From contig CAZALE010000001.1 of assembly GCA_964486055.1 (NCBI GenBank), positions 372,001-436,000 on the forward strand: a DNA stretch of 64,000 nt, given 5' to 3'. Made by a program: the position numbers and the translations under genes. Below, piece after piece: positions 53,936-63,790 of this stretch. The notes below the pieces were generated by a model. It did not search any database and was not told the origin of the DNA. It saw only the letters and a program-made list of their open reading frames with translations. The DNA comes from J014 sp964486055 (GTDB lineage Bacteria > Acidobacteriota > Blastocatellia > Pyrinomonadales > Pyrinomonadaceae). Position 1 is the first letter of the stretch. Every line of letters starts with the position of its first letter.

Positions 53936-54943
53936 TTAAGCTTGTTTAATTTTCTCGATGACGGCGTTGGCGAACTCTGCTGTTTTAGCATTACCGCCTA
54001 GATCTTTAGTTCTTACCTTTCCTTCTGCATAGACCTCCAGGAGCGCTTTTTCTATCCGATCAGCTTCTTGCATTTTGCCCATGTGTCGAAGCATCATGAT
54101 GGCTGAAAGAAGGATGGCGGTCGGATTGGCGATTCCTTGACCGGCAATGTCTGGGGCCGAACCATGCACTGCCTCAAAAACTGCGCCGTGTTCACCTATA
54201 TTCGCACCAGGAGCTAGACCAAGACCGCCTATTAAACCCGCACACAGATCAGATACGATATCACCATATAGATTTTCCATTACTATTACATCAAACTGTT
54301 CAGGTTTCATGACTAATTGCATACAGGCGTTGTCGATTATCTTATCTTCTGCTGAAATATCCGGATAATCTTTAGCGACTCTGTAGAAACAGTCTAGAAA
54401 CAAGCCGTCAGATAGCTTCATTATGTTGGCTTTATGAAAAGCCGTTACTTTACGGCGTTTATTATTTCTAGCAAATTCAAAAGCATATTTTGCAATTCTA
54501 AGCGAGGCTTTTTCGGTAATTATTTTTAAAGACTCTACGACACCGGGGACTACTGTGTGTTCTAATCCTGAATACAGGTCCTCAGTGTTTTCCCTTATTA
54601 TTATGAGATCAAGCTCTGGATAACGACAGGGCACGTTTGGCAATGCTCTTATAGGTCGCACATTTGCATATAGATCAAGAGCTTTTCTCAAAGCGACGTT
54701 GACAGAGGTAAATCCCTTTCCAACAGGTGTTGTTAGAGGCCCTTTCAGAGCTACACCATTTCTTTTTATTGATTCCAAAGCTTCTTCAGGGATTGTCGTG
54801 CCTTGTTTTTCGAGTGCTTGGGCACCAATTATGTGAGTTTCCCATTCAATATCCGCACCAGAAGCTTCTACCACCCGGACGGTAGCTGCAATTATCTCAG
54901 GGCCTATGCCATCGCCTGGAATTAAGGTCACCTTGGATTTCAT
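53936..54943 (-). CDS. NAD-type isocitrate dehydrogenase (IDH/IPMDH family)
   Basis: The 335-residue enzyme belongs to the beta-decarboxylating dehydrogenases. It starts VTLIPGDGIGPEIIAATVRV and contains TSVNVALRKALDLYANVRP (the Ser-Asn-Arg substrate block found in isocitrate rather than isopropylmalate enzymes), IIRENTEDLYSGLEH, TAFHKANIMKLSDG and FEAVHGSAPDIAGQGIANP. The short length fits the IDH3-like, NAD-linked type. Homoisocitrate dehydrogenase is an alternative. It starts 63 bases from the divergent thiO gene, so they share a promoter region. GGGAAGAAG precedes the ATG. Confidence 0.88.
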   Translation of the reverse strand: MKSKVTLIPGDGIGPEIIAATVRVVEASGADIEWETHIIGAQALEKQGTTIPEEALESIKRNGVALKGPLTTPVGKGFTSVNVALRKALDLYANVRPIRALPNVPCRYPELDLIIIRENTEDLYSGLEHTVVPGVVESLKIITEKASLRIAKYAFEFARNNKRRKVTAFHKANIMKLSDGLFLDCFYRVAKDYPDISAEDKIIDNACMQLVMKPEQFDVIVMENLYGDIVSDLCAGLIGGLGLAPGANIGEHGAVFEAVHGSAPDIAGQGIANPTAILLSAIMMLRHMGKMQEADRIEKALLEVYAEGKVRTKDLGGNAKTAEFANAVIEKIKQA

Positions 54944-55006
54944 GATTCTTCTTCCCTTTCAAATCTAGAGAACCTAAGCCATAATGTTACTTTGCGAATC
55001 GTAAAA

Positions 55007-56122
55007 ATGCCAAATCTACATGAAATTTTAATCATAGGCGGTGGTGTTATTGGATTATCGATTGCAAGAGAATTGCACAAGAGAGGCATTAGAAGCATCG
55101 CCGTCGTTGAAAGAGGTGATTTCGGGAAAGAAGCCTCCTTTGCCGCAGCTGGTATGTTGGCCCCTCAGGTGGAAGCGGATTCAGATGATGATTTTTTTCA
55201 TTTTTGTCTTGATTCAAACCGTATTTACAGGAACTTTGTAAGTGAACTATTCGAAGAGACTGGCATAGACGCAGAGTTTGATGAACAAGGAACACTGCTG
55301 ATAGCCTTTAGTGAAGACGATTTATTGGAACTGCAAAGGCGTTATGAGTGGCAGAAGAAACAAGGACTCAGCATTGAATTACTTGATTCATCAACTGTAA
55401 AACGCCTCGAGCCCTTTATTTCTCCAGATGCATTGCAAGCTTTATTTTTCCCAGACAATTGCCAAGTAGAAAATCGTAAACTAGTTCTGGCCCTAAAAGA
55501 ATACGCAAGGTTAAATCGTATAAATCTGTTTGCTAATACAGAGATAAGCGATGTATTAGTTGATAAGAGCGATATCATAGCTGAGACGCGAAAAAACGAT
55601 AGAATAGGAGCGAAAATCGTGATTTTGGCTGCGGGTGCTTATAGTTCTCTCATAAGAATCAATGGTATGAATTTATTCGAGGTCAGACCGATTCGTGGGC
55701 AGATGATATCCTTTCATACGAGCCAGAGGTTTTTCAAACATGTGATTTATAGTCAGAGAGGATATATTGTTCCAAGAAGAGACGGAAGAATTCTTGTAGG
55801 TGCAACAGTTGAAGATGTTGGGTTTGATAAAAACGTTACGAAAACTGGTGTGAATTTCCTCAGCCAGATTGGAACTGAGATAGCTCCGGCGCTCAGTAAT
55901 TTAAAGATAGATGAAAAATGGGCTGGCCTCAGACCCTTCGTTGAAGATGGACTTCCAATCATCGGGCAGATATTAGACTTTGAAAATTTATTCGTAGCTA
56001 CAGGGCACTATAGAAATGGCATTTTATTAGCACCTCTTACTGCAAAAATTCTTGCGGACAAAATTACAGAAAATATAGAATCTAAGTATTTGCGGAAGTT
56101 TAGCCCTGAGAGATTTTTATGA
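55007..56122 (+). CDS. thiO: Glycine oxidase-type FAD amine oxidase (ThiO)
   Basis: This 371-residue FAD enzyme of the DAO/GlyOx family begins HEILIIGGGVIGLSIARELH (FAD-binding loop) and continues EASFAAAGMLAPQVEAD, a block typical of ThiO. The C-terminal GLRPFVEDGLPIIG and NLFVATGHYRNGILLAPLTA complete the fold. By family knowledge ThiO oxidises glycine to iminoglycine for thiamine thiazole synthesis, but no other thiamine gene is near, so a different amino-acid substrate is possible. ATG 55007 is preferred to TTG 54992. The stop overlaps the next start (ATGA). Confidence 0.88.
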   Translation: MPNLHEILIIGGGVIGLSIARELHKRGIRSIAVVERGDFGKEASFAAAGMLAPQVEADSDDDFFHFCLDSNRIYRNFVSELFEETGIDAEFDEQGTLLIAFSEDDLLELQRRYEWQKKQGLSIELLDSSTVKRLEPFISPDALQALFFPDNCQVENRKLVLALKEYARLNRINLFANTEISDVLVDKSDIIAETRKNDRIGAKIVILAAGAYSSLIRINGMNLFEVRPIRGQMISFHTSQRFFKHVIYSQRGYIVPRRDGRILVGATVEDVGFDKNVTKTGVNFLSQIGTEIAPALSNLKIDEKWAGLRPFVEDGLPIIGQILDFENLFVATGHYRNGILLAPLTAKILADKITENIESKYLRKFSPERFL

Positions 56123-57534
56123 GCAGGCTCTTATTTTTTTTGTTATTTTGCACTGTGGTTTCGTTATTAGCTCAATCTGAGCGAATTACGGTTGTTGACG
56201 AGAATTCTGTTGGCACAAAGGTGGAAAAGCCTGCAGCCACTCTCCTAAATGAAGTGATTTCTTACCCGGATTCTAAAATCAATGAATTCAGGAAGAAAAA
56301 CATTTCGATCACGGAAAAGATAATTGCTGAAGTTTTGCAGGAACAGAAAAAACTAGCGTTGAAATATGCGAAACATCTAATCTCCGATACTAATCCATCC
56401 GAAGAAGATTTTTACTACGTTGGAAATCTTTTTGTAATAGCAGGTGAGAAAGAAGCTGCTGCTAAAGCTTTTGAGACATTCTTAAGCTCGAAAACTTTAG
56501 ATGCAGAGCAGAAACGCAAGGCGCTCGTAAGCTTGATTCTCATCTCTATTGGAAAGAAAGATTTCGAAAGAACTGAGAAGTTATTCAATGAATATTCTAA
56601 GCTCGTGGCTACTTCTAATGATGATCTAAATGTAAAGCGCGAATTGATATTTCTTGATTTTCACCTAGCTAAAAATTACTTCTCTGAAAAGCTTCTGGAA
56701 ATGGCGAGAAAACATGCTGAGCAAGCTTATTCCTTGTCTAAGGGTTTAAGGTCGTTGAGTAATGATGAACAAACTACGGAGATATCACTCCTACTATTTC
56801 GCATCTACAGCAAGATTGGTGATAAATCGAAGGCGGAAGAGGCTTTGGATAACGCGATTACTAATGCGATTGCTGCTCAGTCAGCTCAGCTATATTTTGA
56901 AGCGATAGATACAAAAATAAAGTATCTGATAGAGATAGGAAAAAAGGCCACGGCGCTGGAGTTTTATCGCCTAATAACAAATAGAATAGAGCGAGATCTA
57001 AAGTCAAAAAATCTGCAAGCAGCTGTTTTTAGTTTACTTAAGAGTAAGCTGAGGCACTATGAGATCTTGGGGGAGAAAGCATTCGAAATACAAAGAATTG
57101 ACAGGTGGTTTCCAGAGAATAAAGAGCTTTCTGATCTCCGTGGTAAAGTCATCTTGATTGATTTTTGGGCGACCTGGTGCGCTCCTTGTATTTCGATGTT
57201 TCCGGTGCTCAATCAGTTTCAGGAGGAATATAAAAATAGAGGACTCGAGGTTATAGGTCTAACCAGGTATTACCAAGAGGTTGAGGGAGAGCCCGCTGAT
57301 AGCACGAAAGAATTGAGTTTTATAGGCAGATTTAAGGAAGAGTTTAAATTGGCATATTCAATCGCGGTTGCTAGCGACGCAACAAATCATCATAATTACG
57401 GTGTGCAATCTTTGCCAACGACGGTTTTGATAGATCGTAAAGGTATCATTCGGTATGTAGAATCCGGAATAAGCAAACAAAAAGCAGAGCAGATCAAGCA
57501 GATGATAGAGCAACTTTTATCCGAAGGAGAATGA
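56119..57534 (+). CDS. Exported protein with helical repeats and C-terminal TlpA-like thioredoxin domain
   Basis: The 471-residue protein has a signal peptide (MSRLLFFLLFCTVVSLLAQ). A long helical region (about 40-330) resembles TPR-like repeats. A TlpA/ResA-type thioredoxin domain follows, starting SDLRGKVILIDFWATWCAPC, with active-site CAPC near residues 354-357 and cis-Pro in SLPTTVLIDRKG. A typical TlpA insert is present. It probably reduces or guards thiols in the periplasm; the helical part may select a partner. It is coupled to thiO and the methyltransferase by ATGA overlaps, a combination I cannot explain functionally. Confidence 0.88.
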   Translation: MSRLLFFLLFCTVVSLLAQSERITVVDENSVGTKVEKPAATLLNEVISYPDSKINEFRKKNISITEKIIAEVLQEQKKLALKYAKHLISDTNPSEEDFYYVGNLFVIAGEKEAAAKAFETFLSSKTLDAEQKRKALVSLILISIGKKDFERTEKLFNEYSKLVATSNDDLNVKRELIFLDFHLAKNYFSEKLLEMARKHAEQAYSLSKGLRSLSNDEQTTEISLLLFRIYSKIGDKSKAEEALDNAITNAIAAQSAQLYFEAIDTKIKYLIEIGKKATALEFYRLITNRIERDLKSKNLQAAVFSLLKSKLRHYEILGEKAFEIQRIDRWFPENKELSDLRGKVILIDFWATWCAPCISMFPVLNQFQEEYKNRGLEVIGLTRYYQEVEGEPADSTKELSFIGRFKEEFKLAYSIAVASDATNHHNYGVQSLPTTVLIDRKGIIRYVESGISKQKAEQIKQMIEQLLSEGE

Positions 57535-58190
57535 GCATGCGCATGAGTAAAGTTTCGGCTAAACAACGAAATAAAACCCAGTTTTTTTATGATCAGATAG
57601 CTGATGTTCAGCCATTCATGCAAAGATTAATGGGATATCGAAAATCGCTTGCGCGATATTTGAAAACATTGAGATTGGACGTTAATCGAGATTTTGTAGT
57701 TTTAGATGCTGGATCAGGAACTGGTTTAGCAACTTTTGCTTTTTATAGTGCCGGCTATCGCCCTAAAGTAACTTACACGCTCGATATATCATTTAATTCA
57801 TTAAAAGTGGCAAAACAGGACTTCAAGAAGGACAGAGAAACTAGAGGGCAATCAATAGAGCAGATCCAAGGAAATTTGCTTTCTTTACCATTCGATAATG
57901 AAGTGTTTGACCTAGTCATTACTTGTGGCGCACTTGAGTATGTACCTTTAGATGAAGGTATGGCAGAGCTAGCTCGTGTTCTTAAGCCAAGATCAAAGAT
58001 GATTTTGGTGCCGGTCTGTTCATCTCCGATTAGCGCAGTTCTTGAGGTAATCTACAATTTTAAGGCGTATTCTGACAAGCAAGTTACGGAGACTGCGTCC
58101 AAATATTTCAAAATACTAGCTAAGCATCGTTTCCCAATCACAGAACCAATCAGCTGGTCAAAAACCTGCTTTTTACTCGAGAAAAAATAG
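57531..58190 (+). CDS. SAM-dependent methyltransferase (class I)
   Basis: The 219-residue protein has the SAM-binding motif I VVLDAGSGTGLATFAF (about 55-70), an acidic end of strand 2 (TYTLDISFNSL), motif GNLLSLPFDNEVFDLVI (motif III/post-III), and LARVLKPRSKMILVP. This resembles UbiE/Methyltransf_11 enzymes acting on small molecules or lipids. The substrate is unknown. The start overlaps the preceding thioredoxin gene; ATGs at 57537 and 57543 are close alternatives and GAAGGAGAATG gives the best ribosome-binding spacing. Confidence 0.87.
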   Translation: MSMRMSKVSAKQRNKTQFFYDQIADVQPFMQRLMGYRKSLARYLKTLRLDVNRDFVVLDAGSGTGLATFAFYSAGYRPKVTYTLDISFNSLKVAKQDFKKDRETRGQSIEQIQGNLLSLPFDNEVFDLVITCGALEYVPLDEGMAELARVLKPRSKMILVPVCSSPISAVLEVIYNFKAYSDKQVTETASKYFKILAKHRFPITEPISWSKTCFLLEKK

Positions 58191-58237
58191 CTCATGAGGT
58201 TAAAAATATCGGTTAGCGAATTAACTCAGAGAATGTA

Positions 58238-59017
58238 ATGTTGAATAACCCCCCTCTAATCATCGCTCATAGAGGTGCATCTGCGGTAGCGCCAGAGAAT
58301 ACTCTGATTGCCTTCCGACGTGCGATAGAAATTGGAGTAGATGGTATCGAGTTTGATGTCACTTTTACAAGTGACTCCATACCTGTAATTTTTCATGATT
58401 ACGACTTGCGTCGGATTGCTCGAATTTCAGCTCCTATTTCCAAAATGAGTTACAGGGATATCGAAAAAATAGATATTGGTGAGTGGTTTAATAAACGTTT
58501 TCCCGCAAAAGCATCAAATGAATTTCTTTCACAGAGAATTCCGCGCTTGGATGAGGCGTTACAGTTTTTTGGAAGTTATGCGGGTAAGATATACATGGAG
58601 ATAAAAAGTCAGGGCGAGGTTTCTGAGAGTCAGTTGGAAAAAATTCTATGCATCACTGAAGCCAGCAGTTTAAAAGAGAATGTTGTGTTTAAGAGTTTTG
58701 AATTATCTACCTTAACGAAATTGCGCATTCTTCATTCTCAGTGTAAAACGGCTGCTCTTTTTAGTCCGACAGTCTCGTTGTTAAGATCTCGAGATAGGAT
58801 GCTGAAATTAGCGAAGGCATTTGATGTTGACGAAATCTCATTACATCACTCACTGATAAACAAAAACTTGGTTGCAAATGCGAAAAGAGATGGATTCAAC
58901 GTTGTAGTCTGGACTGTAAATCGCCCATCCTGGTTAGTTAGAGCTTGCAAATTAGGTATTCACGCCGTAATTACAGATGATCCATTAAAATTTAAGCAGT
59001 TAAAAACAAAGATTTAG
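58238..59017 (+). CDS. Glycerophosphodiester phosphodiesterase (GDPD family)
   Basis: The 259-residue protein starts PLIIAHRGASAVAPENTLIAF (about residues 5-25), containing the catalytic HRG and ENT motifs. The second metal block is VDGIEFDV, and HDYDLRRI supplies the catalytic His. EIKSQGE and VVWTVNRPSWL near the C-terminus complete the GDPD TIM barrel. It hydrolyses glycerophosphodiesters to sn-glycerol 3-phosphate and an alcohol. No signal peptide is visible, so it is cytosolic (UgpQ-like). It is 47 bases after the methyltransferase gene. Confidence 0.92.
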   Translation: MLNNPPLIIAHRGASAVAPENTLIAFRRAIEIGVDGIEFDVTFTSDSIPVIFHDYDLRRIARISAPISKMSYRDIEKIDIGEWFNKRFPAKASNEFLSQRIPRLDEALQFFGSYAGKIYMEIKSQGEVSESQLEKILCITEASSLKENVVFKSFELSTLTKLRILHSQCKTAALFSPTVSLLRSRDRMLKLAKAFDVDEISLHHSLINKNLVANAKRDGFNVVVWTVNRPSWLVRACKLGIHAVITDDPLKFKQLKTKI

Positions 59018-59250
59018 CTCTAGTCGAGGCATTCGCCTGAATAATCTTTGAAAGCTTGATTCCTGGGATTTGTAAAAAGTAAGGTGGCATCTTGCTGCAT
59101 TTCATTTCGTCTGTAGTCATCGTGGAAGAGCGTTGCTATGTAGATTTGATTCTCATTTGATTTTCAAGGAAGCAGATGGAAAACTATTCTTGACTGTACC
59201 ATTGTGAATAACGGCGTTTGATTTCATTGATTTCATGGAGGATTCATAAT

Positions 59251-60750
59251 TTGCTCATGGGAGTAACAGCAGCTGAGTTAGCTAAGGGAATTGAGGCAGA
59301 GCTTTATGGCGATTCACACGCTTTGATTTTAGACGTCACTCACGACTCAAGGCAGGCACGTGAGGGGTTCGTTTTCGTAGCAATAAAGGGTTTGACCATG
59401 GATGGCAATCGCTTTGTTGCAGATGTAATGCGAAGAGGCGCCGTTGGCGTAATTTCTGAGCAAGAAATGCCCTCTGATTTTCAGGGAGTTTGGTTTAAAG
59501 TCAAAGAGGCGCGTGCAGCCCTCGCAAAGGCTGCTGATTTGGTTCATGGTAGTCCTTCGCAAAAGCTAAAACTGATAGGTATAACTGGTACGAATGGCAA
59601 AACCACAACTACTTATCTGACCTTCGCACTTGCAGAAGCTAACGGTGATAAGGCTGGGATGATCACGACAGTTGAATATAGAATAGGCTCTAAATCCATA
59701 CCTGCGGTTAGAACTACCCCTGAAGCCTCAGATACACAGAGATTTTTGCGCCAAGCACTGGATGATGGATGTAGATCGGTGGCAATGGAGGCTTCCTCGC
59801 AAGCGCTGCATCTTCGCAGATGTGATCAGCTGCGCTTTAAAGTGGCTGTTTTTACTAACTTAACTCGTGATCACCTGGATTATCACGGAACGATGGAAAA
59901 TTACTTCGATGCCAAGAAAATTTTGTTTGATGGAAGGCTCGGTTATCCTCCGGATAGCTGCGTTGTAAATCTTGATGATGAATGGGGCAAGCGACTCATA
60001 TCTGAACTGCGAGCACGTGGGCAAAGAGTTGTTACCTTCGGTATAGACTCGAAAGAAGCTGATTTTGTGGCAAGAGATATTGACGTTTCGCTGATGGCCG
60101 GCACATCCTTTATAATGCGGACACCTCAGGGTGAAATAAGAATAAAATCGCCTCTCATCGGCAGACCGCATGTTTATAACATATTGGCAGCTACAGCTGC
60201 AGCGTTAGAGGTAAATTATGATCTAGAGGCATGTGCGAGAGGAATAGCCAGTTGTGTAGGGGCTCCTGGGCGTTTTGAAAGAGTTCAGCACGATGCTCAT
60301 TTCGCGATAATTGTAGATTATGCACATACGGATGATGCCTTATTAAATACACTAAAAACAGCCAAGCAATTAGCAAAAGGACGAGTAATAACGGTTTTTG
60401 GTTGCGGTGGGGATAGAGACAAGTCTAAAAGAGCACCGATGGGTGAGATTGCTGGCAGCTATAGTGATCTTGTCATTATTACCTCAGATAATCCGCGAAC
60501 TGAGGATCCCCTGAAAATAATTTCTGAAATCGAATCGGGAATACTCTCAACTAATTGTCCTTATTTGAAAATCCCAGATCGTAAAGAAGCCATCTACACG
60601 TCTGTACAGAGAGCAAGAAAAGATGACGTAATCATAATTGCGGGCAAGGGACACGAAACATATCAAATAATCGGCAATGAGAAGTATTATTTTGATGATC
60701 GAGAGATAGCCAAACAAGCAGTGGAATTATTGAAAGAGACAGCTCAGTAA
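59251..60750 (+). CDS. murE: UDP-N-acetylmuramoyl-L-alanyl-D-glutamate--2,6-diaminopimelate ligase MurE
   Basis: MurE adds meso-diaminopimelate to UDP-MurNAc-L-Ala-D-Glu. The N-terminal uridine-binding domain has VTHDSRQAREGFVFVAI; the ATP loop is GITGTNGKTTTTYL (about residues 107-120). The C-terminal specificity motif DNPR (about 412-415, in TSDNPRTEDP) indicates DAP rather than lysine. I favour TTG 59251, nine bases after GGAGG; ATG 59257 has too long a gap to that site, and TTG 59218 lies before it. It stands alone, not in the dcw cluster between ftsI and murF where it is expected. Confidence 0.95.
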   Translation: MLMGVTAAELAKGIEAELYGDSHALILDVTHDSRQAREGFVFVAIKGLTMDGNRFVADVMRRGAVGVISEQEMPSDFQGVWFKVKEARAALAKAADLVHGSPSQKLKLIGITGTNGKTTTTYLTFALAEANGDKAGMITTVEYRIGSKSIPAVRTTPEASDTQRFLRQALDDGCRSVAMEASSQALHLRRCDQLRFKVAVFTNLTRDHLDYHGTMENYFDAKKILFDGRLGYPPDSCVVNLDDEWGKRLISELRARGQRVVTFGIDSKEADFVARDIDVSLMAGTSFIMRTPQGEIRIKSPLIGRPHVYNILAATAAALEVNYDLEACARGIASCVGAPGRFERVQHDAHFAIIVDYAHTDDALLNTLKTAKQLAKGRVITVFGCGGDRDKSKRAPMGEIAGSYSDLVIITSDNPRTEDPLKIISEIESGILSTNCPYLKIPDRKEAIYTSVQRARKDDVIIIAGKGHETYQIIGNEKYYFDDREIAKQAVELLKETAQ

Positions 60751-60909
60751 ATCTTCAGTGTCTGCCTTAGAAGCGTGGCTTTTATTTGTTCAGCAGGAAT
60801 TATGCTTGTCGAGCCGTATTGTCAGCTCTACGCTACTTTTCATGGTTTGATTAAAGTCGGTAAAAGCCTTTATCCAAAGAGTATTTATGTTTGGTAACCT
60901 CTGTTAATC

Positions 60910-62436
60910 CTATATTTCACCGCTGCGAATTAACTCGACCATTCGATCGATTAAAGGCTTCATGAATTGGTCCTTTTCGACGAAGGGAATTACTGACCTT
61001 ATTTTTTCGTATACAGGTTTTGTTCCTTTACCTAATCGTTTGTCATGGCCAATGCGTTTTTTGCGCAGATCAATGCCTTGCGCCGCAGCCATCAATTCCA
61101 AGGCCAATACGTACTCTAGATTTTCATTGATTTGACGAAGCTTCAGCGCAGAGGTCAATCCCATCGAGACGTGATCCTCAACGTTTGCAGATGTAGGTAT
61201 CGTATCTACTGAAGCTGGATGAGCCAGAATTTTATTTTCTGAACACAAAGCAGCCGCCGTGTACTGTACTATCATGAATCCAGAGTTTATCCCACTATTT
61301 TCGGTTAAGAATGCGGGTAAGACATGAGAATTTGAAGCTTCATCAGTTAGTCTATTTATCCTTCTTTCGCTTATGTTGCAGAGCTCAGAGAGGGCGATTG
61401 CGAGATAATCAAATGCTAAAGCCAATGGCTCGCCATGAAAATTGCCTCCTGAAATTACCTCGATCTCATCTGAGTCGTTAAAAATCAGAGGATTATCTGT
61501 TACGGAGTTTAACTCGATTTTTAGCAACCATTCCGCGTATGCTATGGCATCTCTGCAAGCTCCATGAACCTGTGGTATGCATCGTAAAGTATAAGCATCT
61601 TGCACGTTTGAAGGATCGAAGCCACGAACGTATTGACTACCATCGAGAATTTCGCGCATTCTACGCGCACATTCGATCTGACGTGGATGAGGTCGAAGAT
61701 TGTGTATGCGCTCGTCAAAAGCTAAAGTTGTACCATTTAGCGCCTCTAGACTTAAGCAACCTGCGATGTCTGCTAAATCTGCTAATCGCTTAGCCTTTAG
61801 AGTCTCTAATAAGCCTATGGCAGTCATTACACTAGTGCCATTTGTTAAGGCTAGTCCTTCCTTCGCTTTTAGCGTTATTGGCTTTAGATTTACTTTTTTT
61901 AGAGCCTGATTGGCATCGAGAATTTCACCATCGTATTCCGCACTTCCTTCACCTATAAGAAGTGCTGCGAAGTGTGCTAGTGGCGCTAGATCTCCAGAAG
62001 CGCCTAAGCTGCCTTTTTCAGGGATAAGTGGATGCACACCACGATTAAGCAAATCGAGCACAAGCTCTAATGTTTCTAGTCTGACTCCGGAATAACCACG
62101 AGCCAGAGTATTTGCACGAATCAACATTATTGCCCTAGTCGTAGGAACATCAAAATTTTTTCCCACTCCTACGGCATGACTCAAGATTATGTTTTTTTGT
62201 AATGTCTCGGCCTCGCTAGCTGGAATTATCTTATCCTTCAAAGCCCCAAAGCCTGTGGTTATACCGTAGGCTATTTCGCCCCTTTCTAGCAGCTTTTCGA
62301 TTGCTTTTGCGCATTTATTGACTTGGTTTTTAGCTTTTTCAGAGAGCAAGACCTCAGGCTCGCCGGGTTCTCCGAATGCTACTGCTCTGACCGCCTCAAA
62401 ACTTAAACTTTCTCCGTCTAAAAATATTCTCTCCAT
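60910..62436 (-). CDS. hutH: Histidine ammonia-lyase HutH
   Basis: HutH deaminates histidine to urocanate. The MIO cofactor triplet Ala-Ser-Gly is present at residues 146-148 (GSLGASGDLAPLAH), with the catalytic Tyr in YGITTGFG (about 57-64). FHGEPLALAFD and EDHVSMG are further family marks. The length from ATG 62436 is 508 residues, the usual size; the longer frame starting 62481 would add 15 residues that are not family-like. It lies 73 bases after hutI on the same strand. HutU (urocanase) is not in the window. Confidence 0.95.
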   Translation of the reverse strand: MERIFLDGESLSFEAVRAVAFGEPGEPEVLLSEKAKNQVNKCAKAIEKLLERGEIAYGITTGFGALKDKIIPASEAETLQKNIILSHAVGVGKNFDVPTTRAIMLIRANTLARGYSGVRLETLELVLDLLNRGVHPLIPEKGSLGASGDLAPLAHFAALLIGEGSAEYDGEILDANQALKKVNLKPITLKAKEGLALTNGTSVMTAIGLLETLKAKRLADLADIAGCLSLEALNGTTLAFDERIHNLRPHPRQIECARRMREILDGSQYVRGFDPSNVQDAYTLRCIPQVHGACRDAIAYAEWLLKIELNSVTDNPLIFNDSDEIEVISGGNFHGEPLALAFDYLAIALSELCNISERRINRLTDEASNSHVLPAFLTENSGINSGFMIVQYTAAALCSENKILAHPASVDTIPTSANVEDHVSMGLTSALKLRQINENLEYVLALELMAAAQGIDLRKKRIGHDKRLGKGTKPVYEKIRSVIPFVEKDQFMKPLIDRMVELIRSGEI

Positions 62437-62508
62437 TCGTTTGAAAACCAAAGATATCTCAACATTTATCTGATAACACACTCTTTACTTTTGATGAAAT
62501 CACAGAGT

Positions 62509-63771
62509 TTAACAAATAACTGCCTTTCCTTTTTTATATACCTTCTGAATTGGGTTTGATCCAAGTTCGTAAACGATCTCTCTATAGTCACTCGTGTCGA
62601 AAAGCAACAAATCTGCCTGCTTACCAATTTCAATCGATCCGACATGATCTTGTAATCCAACGGCAAATGCGGCATTTATGGTACATGCGTTTATGACCTC
62701 TGAGGGTAAGAGCTTCTGATACCGACAAGCAATTGCCATGGCGAGTGTCATCGAAGAACATGGCGAACTGCCGGGATTATAATCTGTAGAAATTGCGATT
62801 GCACAACCTGAATCAATCAAGTTGCGCGCATTAGCAAATTCAGTATAGCCGAGATGAAAATTCACGGTAGGGGTAATTACTCCGATTGTGTCAGAATTTG
62901 CAAGGAGTCGTATCTCATGCCTGCTGATTTTATCTAAATGATCGATTGAAGTAGCTCCTAGAGAAATTGCTACAGTCGCTGCACCAAGATTTGAAAATTC
63001 ATCAACATGTGCCTTTAGCTTAAATCCCAAATCCTTGGCTCTCTGCAGAATTTCGGTCGATTGTTTGAGATCAAATGCATTTTTTTCGCAGAAGACATCT
63101 GCAAAGAATACTTCCACTCTATTTTTGCGAAGAAGCTCCAGGGCTTTGGGTAGCATTTCTTCACAGATTAATTCAACGTATTTGTCAGGGTCTTGCTTGA
63201 ATTCGTCAGGAATTGCATGCGCCGGCATGAAAGTTGGTACGATGTCTACCTGATTTTTATCTTTCAACTCCAAGATAGCTTGTAGTAATCGTAGCTCAGT
63301 CTCTGTGTCCAAACCATATCCAGTTTTTATCTCACAGGTTGTGATGCCAGATTTTATCAGTTTCTCAAGTCTTTTCTGACTCTCTGCTATCAATTGAGAA
63401 AGCTCAGCATTACGAGTCTGCTTAACAGTGGATAAAATCCCGCCCCCTGACGCGAGAATATCAATATAACTCATCCCTTTGATTTTCATCTCAAATTCCT
63501 CTAGACGATTGCCTGCAAAAACCAAATGAGTATGAGATTCAACGAAGCCCGGCATCAAAATGCCACCTTTTGCATCGATCTCATCTTTTGCGACAAACTT
63601 GCTGAGGATTTCTGAGCTATTGCTCACGTCGACTATTTTTCCCGCATCAATCGCTATAGCACCATCTCTTATGATGCCTAGCTCCCTCATCGCACGACCA
63701 CGTTTTGGCTTGCCGTCGTTAGAACAACTCAGTAGCTGAGCGTTGTGAATCACTAAATCAATTTTTTTCAT
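62509..63771 (-). CDS. hutI: Imidazolonepropionase HutI
   Basis: HutI hydrolyses imidazolonepropionate to formiminoglutamate. The 420-residue amidohydrolase has the metal site HTH (residues 80 and 82, ESHTHLVFAG), KTGYGLDTE, HVDEFS (with ligand His) and STDYNPGS (with ligand Asp). All ligands are intact, unlike the degenerate exported paralogue at 42.9 kb. It has no signal peptide. The C-terminal block GSIEIGKQADLLLFD is typical. It is upstream of hutH and reads away from the riboswitch region on the right. Confidence 0.95.
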   Translation of the reverse strand: MKKIDLVIHNAQLLSCSNDGKPKRGRAMRELGIIRDGAIAIDAGKIVDVSNSSEILSKFVAKDEIDAKGGILMPGFVESHTHLVFAGNRLEEFEMKIKGMSYIDILASGGGILSTVKQTRNAELSQLIAESQKRLEKLIKSGITTCEIKTGYGLDTETELRLLQAILELKDKNQVDIVPTFMPAHAIPDEFKQDPDKYVELICEEMLPKALELLRKNRVEVFFADVFCEKNAFDLKQSTEILQRAKDLGFKLKAHVDEFSNLGAATVAISLGATSIDHLDKISRHEIRLLANSDTIGVITPTVNFHLGYTEFANARNLIDSGCAIAISTDYNPGSSPCSSMTLAMAIACRYQKLLPSEVINACTINAAFAVGLQDHVGSIEIGKQADLLLFDTSDYREIVYELGSNPIQKVYKKGKAVIC

Positions 63772-63790
63772 AAAATAAACAAATTTTTTA

